A stretch of 64,000 bases of DNA, from NCBI RefSeq assembly GCF_000330505.1, contig NW_004191847.1:220834-284833 (forward strand), written 5' to 3'. This DNA is from Entamoeba invadens IP1. Lineage: Eukaryota; Evosea; Mastigamoebida; Endamoebidae. Below the pieces are notes generated by a model that was not told where the DNA came from, ran no database searches, and saw only the letters and a program-made list of their open reading frames with translations. The position numbers and the translations under genes are program-made. Below are positions 1 through 10,293 of this stretch, one piece after another; position 1 is the first letter of the stretch; the number at the start of each line of letters is the position of its first letter.

Positions 1-1086
1 GAAAAACTAATTTTCTTCTATTGTTATATTCAACTAATAAACTATAAATATATAAAAGTCATTTTTCTAAAAGGATTATTATTTTTCGTAAAAACCCGTG
101 TTTTTATAAGAAAAATATAGGAATTTATCTGGACTAAAGTACATTTCCTGGACTAAGGTTCATTTTACCTACTGTATGGTATTATTAAATAGATAGAGTT
201 TGTTTGAAAATTTTATCCAAAGCTTATTCTCCAAAAACACTTGGAAAGTATCAGGATCCCATTCGAAATATATAAAAAATAATATTTCAGTTATTTTCTC
301 TATCTTTTGATTTTTTAAACCATTATTTTTGTATTTATTATATTTATGAAAAGTTGTGAAAATTTTTAACAACAAATCCTAATCAGCCAAATAATCACAT
401 TTTAACAACTTATAATTTCAAAAAGTTATGTGTATAAACTACAATTGTATTACTCGGTAATTATAAAACAACACTTTTATATTTTAATCAAAATAATTAC
501 TTTGAAATAACACACTTGTTGAAAGTGTCGTTTTTTAATTATTGTTTCAATATTATTGAAAAAATGTTGATTAACATATAAAACTTATCTACACTTTATA
601 GAGGTTGAAATAAACATTTACATGTCAATTTGTTTAATTAAATAAGATAATAAAAGAAATCACATCAATTAGTTGTAAAAACTAGATAAAGTGTTTTTGT
701 CAATAAATTTAGTACTATTGAGTCTCTTTAAAACATTTATATCGTTTCCTAATTAAATATATCCATTGAACAACATTTTAGATGTTTTTATAATTAAGTC
801 TTAAATGTCGTTTTATTTTTTTGGAAAATAAAAAAACAAAGGTATTTTGCCTTTTTTTTAATTGCCAGAATTAACTCACTTTAATTTACAAGTTTGTTGA
901 ATTTTTGTTTTTTTAAACAATTCTGGTTTAGAAGATGATGACTGTATTGATAAAAAATAAAAAACGAAATAACATGGAAATACAATAACAAATTGTTGTA
1001 TAATCCAAAAATATTTGTAATCAATAGGAATTTCCAATTAAAAACAAGAAAATTTATTATATATTTTTGAATTATGGATTTTTAGA
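1..1086. other. AT-rich intergenic region
   Basis: This stretch is extremely AT-rich, with many poly-A and poly-T runs and stop codons in all frames. The longest open frame (169-375, minus) has biased AT-rich codons and no recognisable motif, so I do not call a gene. Nothing else is seen here apart from the mobile element that starts at its right edge. Confidence 0.6.
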
Positions 1087-1326
1087 TACAGTTAACGGAA
1101 AAAGTGGGATGCTGAGAAAAAGGGGGATGCTCATCTTAATATTAATTAATTTAATTATATTAATAATAAATAATTAATATAAATTTTTCAGTTTTTTCTT
1201 TTTATTAATTTTTTGATTAATAATTTATATTAAAATTAATAGTAATTTTATTATTTTTCAATTGAAATTAACCAATAGTTATGAGCATCCTTTTTTTTCG
1301 AGCATCCCATATTTCCTCTTACTGTA
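1087..1326. mobile_element. Tc1/mariner-type MITE with TA duplication
   Basis: A 240-bp element bounded by TA dinucleotides. The left end reads TA-CAGTTAACGGAAAAAGTG and the reverse complement of the right end reads TA-CAGTAAGAGGAAATATG. Both continue into GGGATGCT, a short purine run and GGATGCTCAT, giving imperfect inverted repeats of about 45 bp. The interior (about 150 bp) is pure AT-rich DNA with no coding capacity. TA target duplication and a CAGT terminus are typical of Tc1/mariner elements, which are known in Entamoeba, so this is probably a non-autonomous derivative mobilised in trans. Confidence 0.75.
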
Positions 1327-1921
1327 TTTGGATTTGTTAAATGTAATTTTAGTGTTAAGGAAGTTAACCAATTGTTCAAATATTATTATTTTCACATTTG
1401 TTTGAATTAAAAAAATAATTCAATAATAATATTTTATTTTAATTTATGTGTTCTCTTGTAAAATAATTTATTTTTTCTTATCTTAAATAATATAAAATGC
1501 GAAACGATATAATTATTAAAGAATTTAAAAAATTTCAATTATTTTTCAAAAATAGTTTTTTTTACATTTTTTATTAAACAATCTAAAAATTTTAAAATCA
1601 AAAATTACTCTGTGGTTGAGTGCAATATGGTAACAGTAAAGTGGCATTTTAACACATCTAACCGCAAGTGTAAAACAAACAATTTAGGAGTTATTGATAC
1701 AAATATTTTTTAAACTGTTGTAATAGATTTATAAAAGAATAAAGTCGAACATATATTAATTATAACATTATTTTTTGTTTTAATAAAACTGCTTAAAACA
1801 AACATGTGGTTTGCTTTGCCCATTTGATTGCTATTTATTCACCTCAATTGTTGTAAATATGCAAGATAGTTTTTTTTCACAAATAACAATTGGAAGAAAC
1901 GAAATTTCTTTTAATCGAAAA
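1327..1921. other. AT-rich upstream region of the first TMK gene
   Basis: No gene is seen. The stretch is AT-rich spacer leading to the TMK start. Open frame from 1811 runs in phase into the TMK but has no coding character before residue 50, so it is treated as upstream DNA. Confidence 0.5.
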
Positions 1922-1930
1922 GTATTTAAT
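1922..1930 (+). promoter_or_regulatory. TATA-like core promoter element (GTATTTAAT)
   Basis: GTATTTAAT lies 28-36 nt upstream of the chosen ATG at 1958 and matches the known Entamoeba TATA-like consensus GTATTTAAA in all but the last base. Entamoeba 5' UTRs are very short, so the position fits transcription starting just before 1958. It also argues against the in-frame upstream ATG at 1811. Confidence 0.4.
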
Positions 1931-1957
1931 CATATTTTAAAACTTGATATTTGTAAA

Positions 1958-4900
1958 ATGAAATTGATATTCTTATTGTTATTTGCAACAACCATCGTTG
2001 GTTGGGGAGAAATAAACAATGTCATAGGATATTTATATCCTGACTTACCAGACGAATGGACAGTAATAGAAAATACTCCTAGAGACATTTTTACTTTTAA
2101 TTCCAGTTGTTGTACAAACCAAGAAAAGGGCTACAATGATACTCACCTTACTGTCAACGATGCATCAGTTAGTCGAGACTGGAAATTTTCTGGTGAAATG
2201 AATTTAAAACACTTGTTTTTTATGACTCGACCCCAACAAGAAAAAGTGACTATTTATGAAGACGATCGACCAGAAGGACTTGTTATCACGTTTGGATGTT
2301 TTGATGGAAGCACTGGGTGCAGACAAACACAAACTTTAAGAACTGAAGTTATTGTTAAAAACAAAGGAGTTGTATTACATTCAAAAATAAATGAACAGTG
2401 GATTATAACAATTTCAAGAGATCAAAACCAAGAAAAAATTCCACTTATTTATATCGATGGAGAAGTGCAACAATCTGTATCAATTAATTTATCATCTTTT
2501 ACTCGAGTAGACAATCATTCTCTTGCAATGTATATTCTTTCTGGTATACTTATGAATGAAAATGTTACGTTATATACATCTGACTCTACTCATGAAATCA
2601 AGTCGGTGTGTACAAAAGGAAACTTTTCAAGAATGAATCTTGTTTCCAAAACAGGAAAAGCATATGGTCCATCGTATGATTGTCTTTGCAATCCTGAGTT
2701 TTCAAACCCTTTTGATGAATTTGATTACCCAGATTGTAGACACAACAGCACATTCTTTAACTTAAATCTTGTTGACTTCGATTTTTATCTGTTTAAACAA
2801 GCGAGTTGGGAGTCAATTATATATCGTAGTAATTCACAACTTACACTTTACTCAACTTTAAAAGCACTTCATTTATTTCAGTTGACAGTATATCCAGTTA
2901 ATTTGGTATTTGGCGTTTATGTGAAAATTGACAAATTAATATTCATTGAAGGAAATTTGCATTTTGAAATGGGCGCGTCAATAGATTCTATTGAATATTC
3001 AAATCAAAATTTAGTAGAAAACGAACTTTTTTGTGTTAAAAAAGAATTTCACACAAATAACAACTCATTTGTAAAACAAGGAAATCAAGTCTTTTACATT
3101 CAAAACCCGTGCAATAGAGTTCCTTGTTCAGGAGATAATTGCATTGAAGTTAATGGGTGTTATTTCCGTTTTATTTATAGTTGCGACGATGAGCGGTCGT
3201 GTCCAAATGGCATGTTCTATGATGGAACTTCTTGTTACAATTGCACAACACATGACCTTAATTGTAGGCTCTGTGATAGAACCAAATGCTTTGGGTGTAA
3301 TGATGGTTTTCGTCTTGATTCTGGACAATGCATAACATGTCAAGAAAATTGTAATAAATGTTCAGAAAATTTATGCAATGAATGCAAGCAAGGTTATTAC
3401 TATGAGAAAGGGCACTGTATTGAATGTTCTATGGGTTGTAACAATTGTATAAAAAATTCATGCAAGGAATGTGAAAAGAATTTTTATTTGAATAATGGAA
3501 CTTGTGTTGGTTGCCAAACATACTCCCCTAATTGTATAGAGTGTGATGATAATCAATGTAAGACGTGTCAAGAAGGCTATCATATTGATCAAAATGGAAT
3601 TTGCCAATTGTGTTCTAATAATTATCCAAATTGTAACATTTGTGATGAAACTGAGTGTTTTGAGTGTAACGAGTATTCATATTTTAAAGGTGGAAGTTGT
3701 GTTAATTGTTATGTAGAATTTCCATCTTGTTCCACCTGTAACTTAACTCATTGTACCTTATGTAATAACGGTTATTTTTTTAATAATACCATTTGTATTG
3801 AATGTTCACAAAAATACCCCAATTGTTTCTCGTGCAACGAAACTTATTGTAATGATTGTGTTGGAGGATATTTTGTAAATAAAGGGCAATGCAAAAGTTG
3901 TGATACACAATATGCAAACTGTGTGAATTGTAACTTTGAACAATGTCTAAATTGCTCAAATGGATTTTTTGTTGAAAGTAATGTTTGCAGAGAATGTAAA
4001 TCAAAGTACACAAATTGCATTGTATGTGATGAATCAAGCTGTCTTGAATGTGAAAATGGGTTTTATCTCGATAGTAATGTTTGTAAACCATGTAATTCCA
4101 AATTTGATAATTGCATATCTTGCGACATATCAAAGTGTTCTGTATGTGATAAAAACTCGTTTATAGAAAATGGAACTTGTACTTTATGCTCTTTTAAATT
4201 TCATTCGTGTGATAGATGCAACATCACAGCATGTCATTCTTGTTCAAATGGTTTTTATTTGGACAATGGGGTCTGTTCAACATGTGAAACAAAACATCTC
4301 AATTGTGAAGTGTGTGATGAAACCGATTGTTATAAGTGCAAAAGTGGACTATTTTTACGTGATGGGAAATGCCTTAAGTGTGGCGACCTATATGAGAATT
4401 GTACAAGATGTGATGAGACAAGGTGTTTGGAATGTATGAACCACTTTTATTTGTCGAATTACAATTGTAATGGTTGTGAATCAAATTGTGATATTTGTTA
4501 CTCCGAATCAACTTGTTCCAAATGTTTTGAAGGATATTATTATAAGGAAGATGACAAGACGTGTTCAATGTGTGACATGAAAGGATACTACATAGACAGT
4601 AAAAATTGTAAAAAGTGCAGTGCAACATGCATCGATTGTTTGTCTCAAACAAAATGTGTGTCGTGCATTGAGGGGTATTATCTCGAAAATACCACATCAG
4701 AAGAAATGACAGAATTTTTTGGAAGATGTACAGACTGTTCAACAAGTGGTTGCACAACATGCAATTCAACATCGTGTATAACATGTGAAATCAATAAATA
4801 CATTGATGAAGGTGGGTTGTGTTCTGTGTGTAAACCCGATAATGACAAATGTATTTCGTGCTTCATTGATGAAAACGGAAACAAAAAGTGTGAGAAGTGC

Positions 4901-7900
4901 AACCCGGGATTTTGGATAGAAAATTTCGAATGTGTGACTTGTGAAACGTGTGGAAGCAGTGGGTGCTCTAACAAAACAAATGGACTTTGTTTCAACTGTT
5001 TATCTCCAAATGAAGTTTTAATTGAGGGTATTTGCCAAATTGATGAAAATTGTATCTCCATTGATACCAAGACAAGTGCCTGTATAGCATGTGATTTGAA
5101 TTACGTTTTGATTGGGAAAAGGTGTGTCAAAACACAACAAAATACAACAGAAGACCTTATTAATTTCGAAGGAAATTATTTCACAAAAAATGAATTTCAT
5201 TGCAAAGAAGTATCTGATTCGAATTGTGTTTTGTGTTTGGAAGAATATTACTTAAAAGACCTACAATGTCTCAAATGTGATGAAATACTTACAAATTGCA
5301 TAAAATGCGGACTTTTGAATTACTCAAATTACAACGAAGTTTACTGTGATATTTGTACCATTGGATATTTCCCAGAAGCTGTTTGTAAGAATTGTTCTGA
5401 AATTAGTGGGTGTGATCTTTGTGTCAACTACATTGAAAATGATATATCTTCACGAAAGTGCACAAAGTGCCTTGATGGGTATAAATTGTCCAATTACACA
5501 TGCCAAGAAATATCACATTGTGTAAGTGGTGTTGGTGAGAGCTGTGTCAAATGCGAAAGAAATTTTTTGGTATCATTCGGGGAATGTGCGCCATGTGGTG
5601 ATGTCGTGGAAGGTTGTGTGGAAAGTCTTTCAAACCAGTGCACCAAGTGTGATGATTTGCATTATTTGAACTCGGACTTTATGTGTGTTAAATGTGATAT
5701 TTCAAATTGTAAGAAATGTGATGCCACACAATGTGTTGAGTGTTTGACAAATTACACACAAAGCTTAGACTATTCTGCATGTCTTCCATGTGATGATATT
5801 CCAAATTGCCAAAACTGTGACAACAAAATTCCAATGAAATGTAATTTGTGTTCCCAAAATGCATATTTCAAAACACCAGAAACTTGTGAAAAGTGCACTT
5901 TAATACCAAAGTGTGTGTTGTGTACGTTGTATGGGGAGTGCAGAGAGTGCATTTCTGGACACTATCTGGACAATGATGAGTGTCATAAATGCAACAAAAT
6001 TGATGGGTGTCTCGAATGTACAGCAACAAAGAAATCTTGCACAAAATGTAATGAGACGTTTTTCTTAGAAAATGGAAAATGTGTGAAGTGCAAAGACTCA
6101 TTTGCAAATTCGGTGTTGTGTGATCAATTACAATTGGTGACGTGTGAAAAGGGGTATTTTATTAAAAAGAATCGTTGTGTTGGATGTAATTCCATATTTG
6201 GTTGTGTTGAATGTGATGTTGACGGAATAAGTTGCACGAAATGTCAAGATGGACTCAACTTGTTTAATAATAGTGGGATAAATGAGTGTTCATTAAACTG
6301 TGGCATTTCGCATTGCACTAAATGTTCATCTTCGTCATTGTGTAACATTTGTGATATTCCTTATGTGCCTGATGGAGGGAGATGTGTGTACTGTTGGGAC
6401 AAACATCCACATTGTGCAGAATGTGACTCACAGAGTGGACAGTGCACATTATGTGAACTTGGACAATACAATTTAGTAGATGGCAGGTGTGTTGAGAATG
6501 AAATCAATAATGTGTTGATGACAAAAAGTGCACTCAATTGTTTAGAAGATGAAATTGAAAATGTCGAATGTACTTCATGTGTAAAAATCAAGATTTACGA
6601 ATATAAGAAAAGTTTAACCGAAGCTGCAAATTGTTCCTCTGTTATTTATAGTTGTTACCGATGCAATTTCACGACACTTGGAGATAATAAACGATTGGAG
6701 TGTTTGTTGTGTAAAACTGGCTATGGTTTTGAATCTTTAGAACACAAGAAATGTGTCAAAACGACTAATTTAGTTGACTCAAATGGATATATTATTCATT
6801 GCAAAGAAGGATGTTTAACATGTGCCAACTCTACGAATTGTTTATACTCAAACACGTTTGCATTTACAACAAGGTTTAACAATGAGTATCTCTACAACAA
6901 TCATGAATTTTGCCAGAAGTATACGGTTGGGTTTGGGTGTGTCGAGTGCCTGAATTCGATTAATCAAAAAGGAATTTGTGATTTGAATGATAGAAGCAAA
7001 TACTGTTCATTCACTTTAGAAAAAAATAACACATTTAAATGTTTTGATTATAATGAAATTGTAAAACAGCAAAAAACGTTGTCCAATTATTATGAATCAA
7101 TGTTTTACTCAAATGATATCATTCTTTCAATGCCAAAAAATGAAGAAACTGCTTGTGATGTATATACAATGGGCAGGTGCTTGTCGTGTAAATTAAGCTT
7201 TTACCTAACACAAGACTCTCCTCCAAAATGCTTACCATGCTCACCAAATTGCGAAATGTGTGATTCAACTGGAAAGTGTCTTACCTGTTACAATGGGTAC
7301 TATATTGATAACGAAGAGTGTGTTGAAATAAAACATTGTGCTAAAAAGACGGTTGGTGGGTGTTCGTTATGTTTAAGTGAATATTACCTGAAAGATGGGA
7401 AATGCCACCCACTTGCTGAGAGCAACTGTACTTCTTATACAATCACAAATACCACTGAATTGATATGTACAAGATGCAAAGAAGAGTATGTTTTACTGGA
7501 CACGAAATGTGTTGAAAAGTCGGAAGAATTTTGTAGTGAGGTTGATTCATTCACGTCGCAGTGTATAGTCTGTAATATTGAATACACACTGAACGAATAT
7601 AAAAGGTGTGTTGCAATTGATAAAAACGAGTGTATTCACTCATCTCAGTATAATTGCTTGCAATGTAAAAATTCTTTTTCGTTGGTCAAAGACAAGAACG
7701 GAGATGAACAGTGTTCAATTTCCGAGTCGAGTAGGTATTGTCTTGAAAATAAGGAAACTGGTTGTACCAAGTGTTATGAAGGGTACTTTGTTGATGGCAA
7801 AAAGTGTTCTTTGTGTGATCAAAAATGCAAACAGTGTTCCACAAGTGCTACAAGTTGTATATCATGTAAGTTTGGGTATTACAACGACTCAAATGGTGAT

Positions 7901-9781
7901 TGTGTTCCGGTTGGAGAACTTGCCAAAAAGTGCAAGACGTTCCTTCCGAGTGGTGAAAAGTGTGCAATCTGTAAAGATGGCTTTGTTGTTAAAAATGCCG
8001 ATTGTATCAAATGTGTAGACAAATGTATGACATGTGCAAACAGTTCTTCGCAATGCATTCAATGCAACACCAAAGGTGGGTATTACGAAGACATTGAGTT
8101 CTCAACGGCTTATGAAAAAGAGTGTTTAGCCAGCACGAATCTCACCAATTGTATTACTCAAAGCGAAGTAGGATGTTTACTTTGTCAAAATGGATATTAC
8201 ACGAATGAATACAACAAGTGCACAAAATGTGGAAACACCTGTGAACTGTGTACAAGAGCAAACGTTTGTCAAAAATGTGTTCATAATTATGTATTACAAG
8301 CCAACACAGAACAGTGCATCTTGTGGTCCAATATAAAAAGCTGTGCGTCATATGACTCTTCAACAAGAAAATGTTCAAAGTGTTCTAGGAGTCGTACAGT
8401 GAGTGAAAATGGAGATGAATGTATTCCAGTTACGAACATTGTTGCAATTGTTCTTCCAATAGTTTTTGTAATGATATTCATTGTTCTAATCGTTGTTATT
8501 TTTGCACTCATTGGGTTCTATATCCGTAACAAGAAGCTTGAGAATAAGAGAAAAGAGTTGGTAAATGAAACATTGATCTCAGATGCAAAGAGCCACAACA
8601 TCACATTCTTCAGACTTGGTGATGAAGACTCTTCAGTGGTTTCATCGACAAGAAAAATTTATTATGAGTCTGAGATCCCAGTCAAAAAGCCGACATCTTT
8701 GGTGTTTTTGATTGGCAACGAAAAGAAGAGAAAATTGAAGTTCCAGTTCACAACAAAAGACCATGAAGGAAAATACGAAGTCGACGTCAAACCACTATTA
8801 GTGACAATCAAAAAAGGACGTGCTGTTGAATTTACTGTTTCTGTTACTCCACTGTGTACATGTGAAGCAGATTTCGATGTGATATTGACTGTTTTAGATA
8901 TGCGAAAGGGGGAGTCGACTGAAATCAAGATACCGTGTTCCTTTGCTTCTGAAGCATCAACTGCACTTGACCCAGACGAATTACACAAAGAAAATAAATT
9001 AGGTGAAGGTGGATTTGGTATAGTTTACAAAGGCACTTTTAGAACGAATGTTGTTGCCATCAAAGAAATGAAACAGATGAGTAAAGATAGCATGGAAGAG
9101 TTTGAAAAAGAAGTTGCGATGTTGGACAAATTCAGAAGTGAGTATGTCGTCCACTTCTATGGTGCTGTTTTCATCCCAAGTAAAGTGTGTATGGTCACTG
9201 AATTTGCCAAATTTGGAAGCTTTCTTGACTTGATCAAAAAGAGAAGGAACGACCCAATTGACTTTAAAATGCGAGTGAAGATAACATTGGATTCTGCAAA
9301 GGGTTTAGAGTATTTACACAACAACGGTATATTACATAGAGATGTCAAACCAGATAACACCCTTGTTGTGTCTTTAAATAAAGAAGACGCCGTAAATGGT
9401 AAATTGACTGACTTTGGAGCGTCGAGGAACATCAACAGTCTATTGAGTAACATGACATTCACTAAAGGTATTGGAACACCAGTGTACATGGCGCCTGAAG
9501 TAATGAACCAAGAGAAGTACACATTTCCAGCCGATGTGTATTCATTTACTATTGGCATGTTGGAGGGAATCAGTTGGAAAGACCCATATCCAATTCAAAA
9601 GTTCAAATTTCCATGGAGCATTTCTCAGTGGGTGATAGAAGGAAAACGTCCAGAAATATTAGTTGATAACGAAGATTTAATAAATCTAATCGAACAATCG
9701 TGGAAACAAAACCCAATCGATCGACTTGATATTAAAGAAATAGTTCAAGAGCTTCAAAAGATACACAACTATTTGAATTAA
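1958..9781 (+). CDS. Transmembrane receptor kinase (TMK), CXXC-rich, 2607 aa
   Basis: Predicted cell-surface receptor kinase of the Entamoeba TMK family. The reading frame is open from 1811, but the ATG at 1958 opens a clean signal peptide (MKLIFLLLFATTIVGWG) and has a TATA-like box just upstream, so I start there. Order of parts: signal peptide 1-17; an N-terminal domain of about 300 residues with RPEGL and FGC motifs; a very long cysteine-rich region (about 385-2150) of CXXC repeats resembling furin/growth-factor-receptor repeats; a transmembrane helix about 2160-2190; an MSP/PapD-like module about 2245-2330; and a tyrosine-kinase-like kinase domain from 2347 to the end. The kinase has GEGGFG, VAIK, HRDVKPDN, DFG and GTPVYMAPE, so it should be active. 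There are no introns. The ligand is unknown. Confidence 0.93.
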   Translation: MKLIFLLLFATTIVGWGEINNVIGYLYPDLPDEWTVIENTPRDIFTFNSSCCTNQEKGYNDTHLTVNDASVSRDWKFSGEMNLKHLFFMTRPQQEKVTIYEDDRPEGLVITFGCFDGSTGCRQTQTLRTEVIVKNKGVVLHSKINEQWIITISRDQNQEKIPLIYIDGEVQQSVSINLSSFTRVDNHSLAMYILSGILMNENVTLYTSDSTHEIKSVCTKGNFSRMNLVSKTGKAYGPSYDCLCNPEFSNPFDEFDYPDCRHNSTFFNLNLVDFDFYLFKQASWESIIYRSNSQLTLYSTLKALHLFQLTVYPVNLVFGVYVKIDKLIFIEGNLHFEMGASIDSIEYSNQNLVENELFCVKKEFHTNNNSFVKQGNQVFYIQNPCNRVPCSGDNCIEVNGCYFRFIYSCDDERSCPNGMFYDGTSCYNCTTHDLNCRLCDRTKCFGCNDGFRLDSGQCITCQENCNKCSENLCNECKQGYYYEKGHCIECSMGCNNCIKNSCKECEKNFYLNNGTCVGCQTYSPNCIECDDNQCKTCQEGYHIDQNGICQLCSNNYPNCNICDETECFECNEYSYFKGGSCVNCYVEFPSCSTCNLTHCTLCNNGYFFNNTICIECSQKYPNCFSCNETYCNDCVGGYFVNKGQCKSCDTQYANCVNCNFEQCLNCSNGFFVESNVCRECKSKYTNCIVCDESSCLECENGFYLDSNVCKPCNSKFDNCISCDISKCSVCDKNSFIENGTCTLCSFKFHSCDRCNITACHSCSNGFYLDNGVCSTCETKHLNCEVCDETDCYKCKSGLFLRDGKCLKCGDLYENCTRCDETRCLECMNHFYLSNYNCNGCESNCDICYSESTCSKCFEGYYYKEDDKTCSMCDMKGYYIDSKNCKKCSATCIDCLSQTKCVSCIEGYYLENTTSEEMTEFFGRCTDCSTSGCTTCNSTSCITCEINKYIDEGGLCSVCKPDNDKCISCFIDENGNKKCEKCNPGFWIENFECVTCETCGSSGCSNKTNGLCFNCLSPNEVLIEGICQIDENCISIDTKTSACIACDLNYVLIGKRCVKTQQNTTEDLINFEGNYFTKNEFHCKEVSDSNCVLCLEEYYLKDLQCLKCDEILTNCIKCGLLNYSNYNEVYCDICTIGYFPEAVCKNCSEISGCDLCVNYIENDISSRKCTKCLDGYKLSNYTCQEISHCVSGVGESCVKCERNFLVSFGECAPCGDVVEGCVESLSNQCTKCDDLHYLNSDFMCVKCDISNCKKCDATQCVECLTNYTQSLDYSACLPCDDIPNCQNCDNKIPMKCNLCSQNAYFKTPETCEKCTLIPKCVLCTLYGECRECISGHYLDNDECHKCNKIDGCLECTATKKSCTKCNETFFLENGKCVKCKDSFANSVLCDQLQLVTCEKGYFIKKNRCVGCNSIFGCVECDVDGISCTKCQDGLNLFNNSGINECSLNCGISHCTKCSSSSLCNICDIPYVPDGGRCVYCWDKHPHCAECDSQSGQCTLCELGQYNLVDGRCVENEINNVLMTKSALNCLEDEIENVECTSCVKIKIYEYKKSLTEAANCSSVIYSCYRCNFTTLGDNKRLECLLCKTGYGFESLEHKKCVKTTNLVDSNGYIIHCKEGCLTCANSTNCLYSNTFAFTTRFNNEYLYNNHEFCQKYTVGFGCVECLNSINQKGICDLNDRSKYCSFTLEKNNTFKCFDYNEIVKQQKTLSNYYESMFYSNDIILSMPKNEETACDVYTMGRCLSCKLSFYLTQDSPPKCLPCSPNCEMCDSTGKCLTCYNGYYIDNEECVEIKHCAKKTVGGCSLCLSEYYLKDGKCHPLAESNCTSYTITNTTELICTRCKEEYVLLDTKCVEKSEEFCSEVDSFTSQCIVCNIEYTLNEYKRCVAIDKNECIHSSQYNCLQCKNSFSLVKDKNGDEQCSISESSRYCLENKETGCTKCYEGYFVDGKKCSLCDQKCKQCSTSATSCISCKFGYYNDSNGDCVPVGELAKKCKTFLPSGEKCAICKDGFVVKNADCIKCVDKCMTCANSSSQCIQCNTKGGYYEDIEFSTAYEKECLASTNLTNCITQSEVGCLLCQNGYYTNEYNKCTKCGNTCELCTRANVCQKCVHNYVLQANTEQCILWSNIKSCASYDSSTRKCSKCSRSRTVSENGDECIPVTNIVAIVLPIVFVMIFIVLIVVIFALIGFYIRNKKLENKRKELVNETLISDAKSHNITFFRLGDEDSSVVSSTRKIYYESEIPVKKPTSLVFLIGNEKKRKLKFQFTTKDHEGKYEVDVKPLLVTIKKGRAVEFTVSVTPLCTCEADFDVILTVLDMRKGESTEIKIPCSFASEASTALDPDELHKENKLGEGGFGIVYKGTFRTNVVAIKEMKQMSKDSMEEFEKEVAMLDKFRSEYVVHFYGAVFIPSKVCMVTEFAKFGSFLDLIKKRRNDPIDFKMRVKITLDSAKGLEYLHNNGILHRDVKPDNTLVVSLNKEDAVNGKLTDFGASRNINSLLSNMTFTKGIGTPVYMAPEVMNQEKYTFPADVYSFTIGMLEGISWKDPYPIQKFKFPWSISQWVIEGKRPEILVDNEDLINLIEQSWKQNPIDRLDIKEIVQELQKIHNYLN

Positions 9782-10109
9782 AATGGTGTTTTTATTTGGT
9801 TATTATTATGAATTGTAATTGTTTTATACATTCAATACAGTAAAAATTCTATCTGTCAAAATGAAAGTTTTGAAATTGCTACAACTAAACATAACAAATT
9901 TTAAACAGAAAACGTTATTGTTTCTACTAAATTGTCGACTTATTGTTCTGTGTTTATAAGTTTACAAACATTTGATGGTGGGACGAAACTTAGTTTAAAA
10001 ATCAAAACATCAAATCCAAATATCAACACACTTTCAAAAACTATAAAATCAATTTTTTGGAAGTGTAATAATTGAATTTACCTTTATGTTATTTACAATT
10101 TTAATAATA
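9782..10109. other. Intergenic AT-rich region downstream of TMK
   Basis: No open frame of note. The sequence is AT-rich spacer between the TMK stop codon and a small inverted-repeat element. Confidence 0.5.
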
Positions 10110-10293
10110 CAGATGTGGTACTAAGGTTTCTAGCAAAATTATGGTTTCGATTAATATTTTATAATTGTTATACCATTGTAAAAACTAAATATTAAAAGTT
10201 TTATTGAACCATTCTTTAAAATTAAATGAGAAAACTTGTTTATAATTTTTCAAATAGTATATATAGTAAGTCGAAACCTTAGTCGCACATCTG
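10110..10293. mobile_element. Small terminal-inverted-repeat element (putative MITE)
   Basis: A 184-bp segment whose left end begins CAGATGTG, then two variable bases, then ACTAAGGTTTC. The right end is the inverse of the same sequence, with the two middle bases differing. The left flank is TA but the right flank is AA, so the target duplication is not intact. The interior is AT-rich and non-coding. The CAGAT terminus resembles the CAGTT end of the 1087-1326 element in its first bases, but the rest differs, so it would be a separate family. Confidence 0.55.

Noticed and set aside
3128..4784. Open frames on both strands across the CXXC region (for example 3128-3343 and 3780-4133 minus)
   Set aside because: Shadows of the TMK coding repeats: the codon pattern TGT-NNN-NNN-TGT leaves other frames open.
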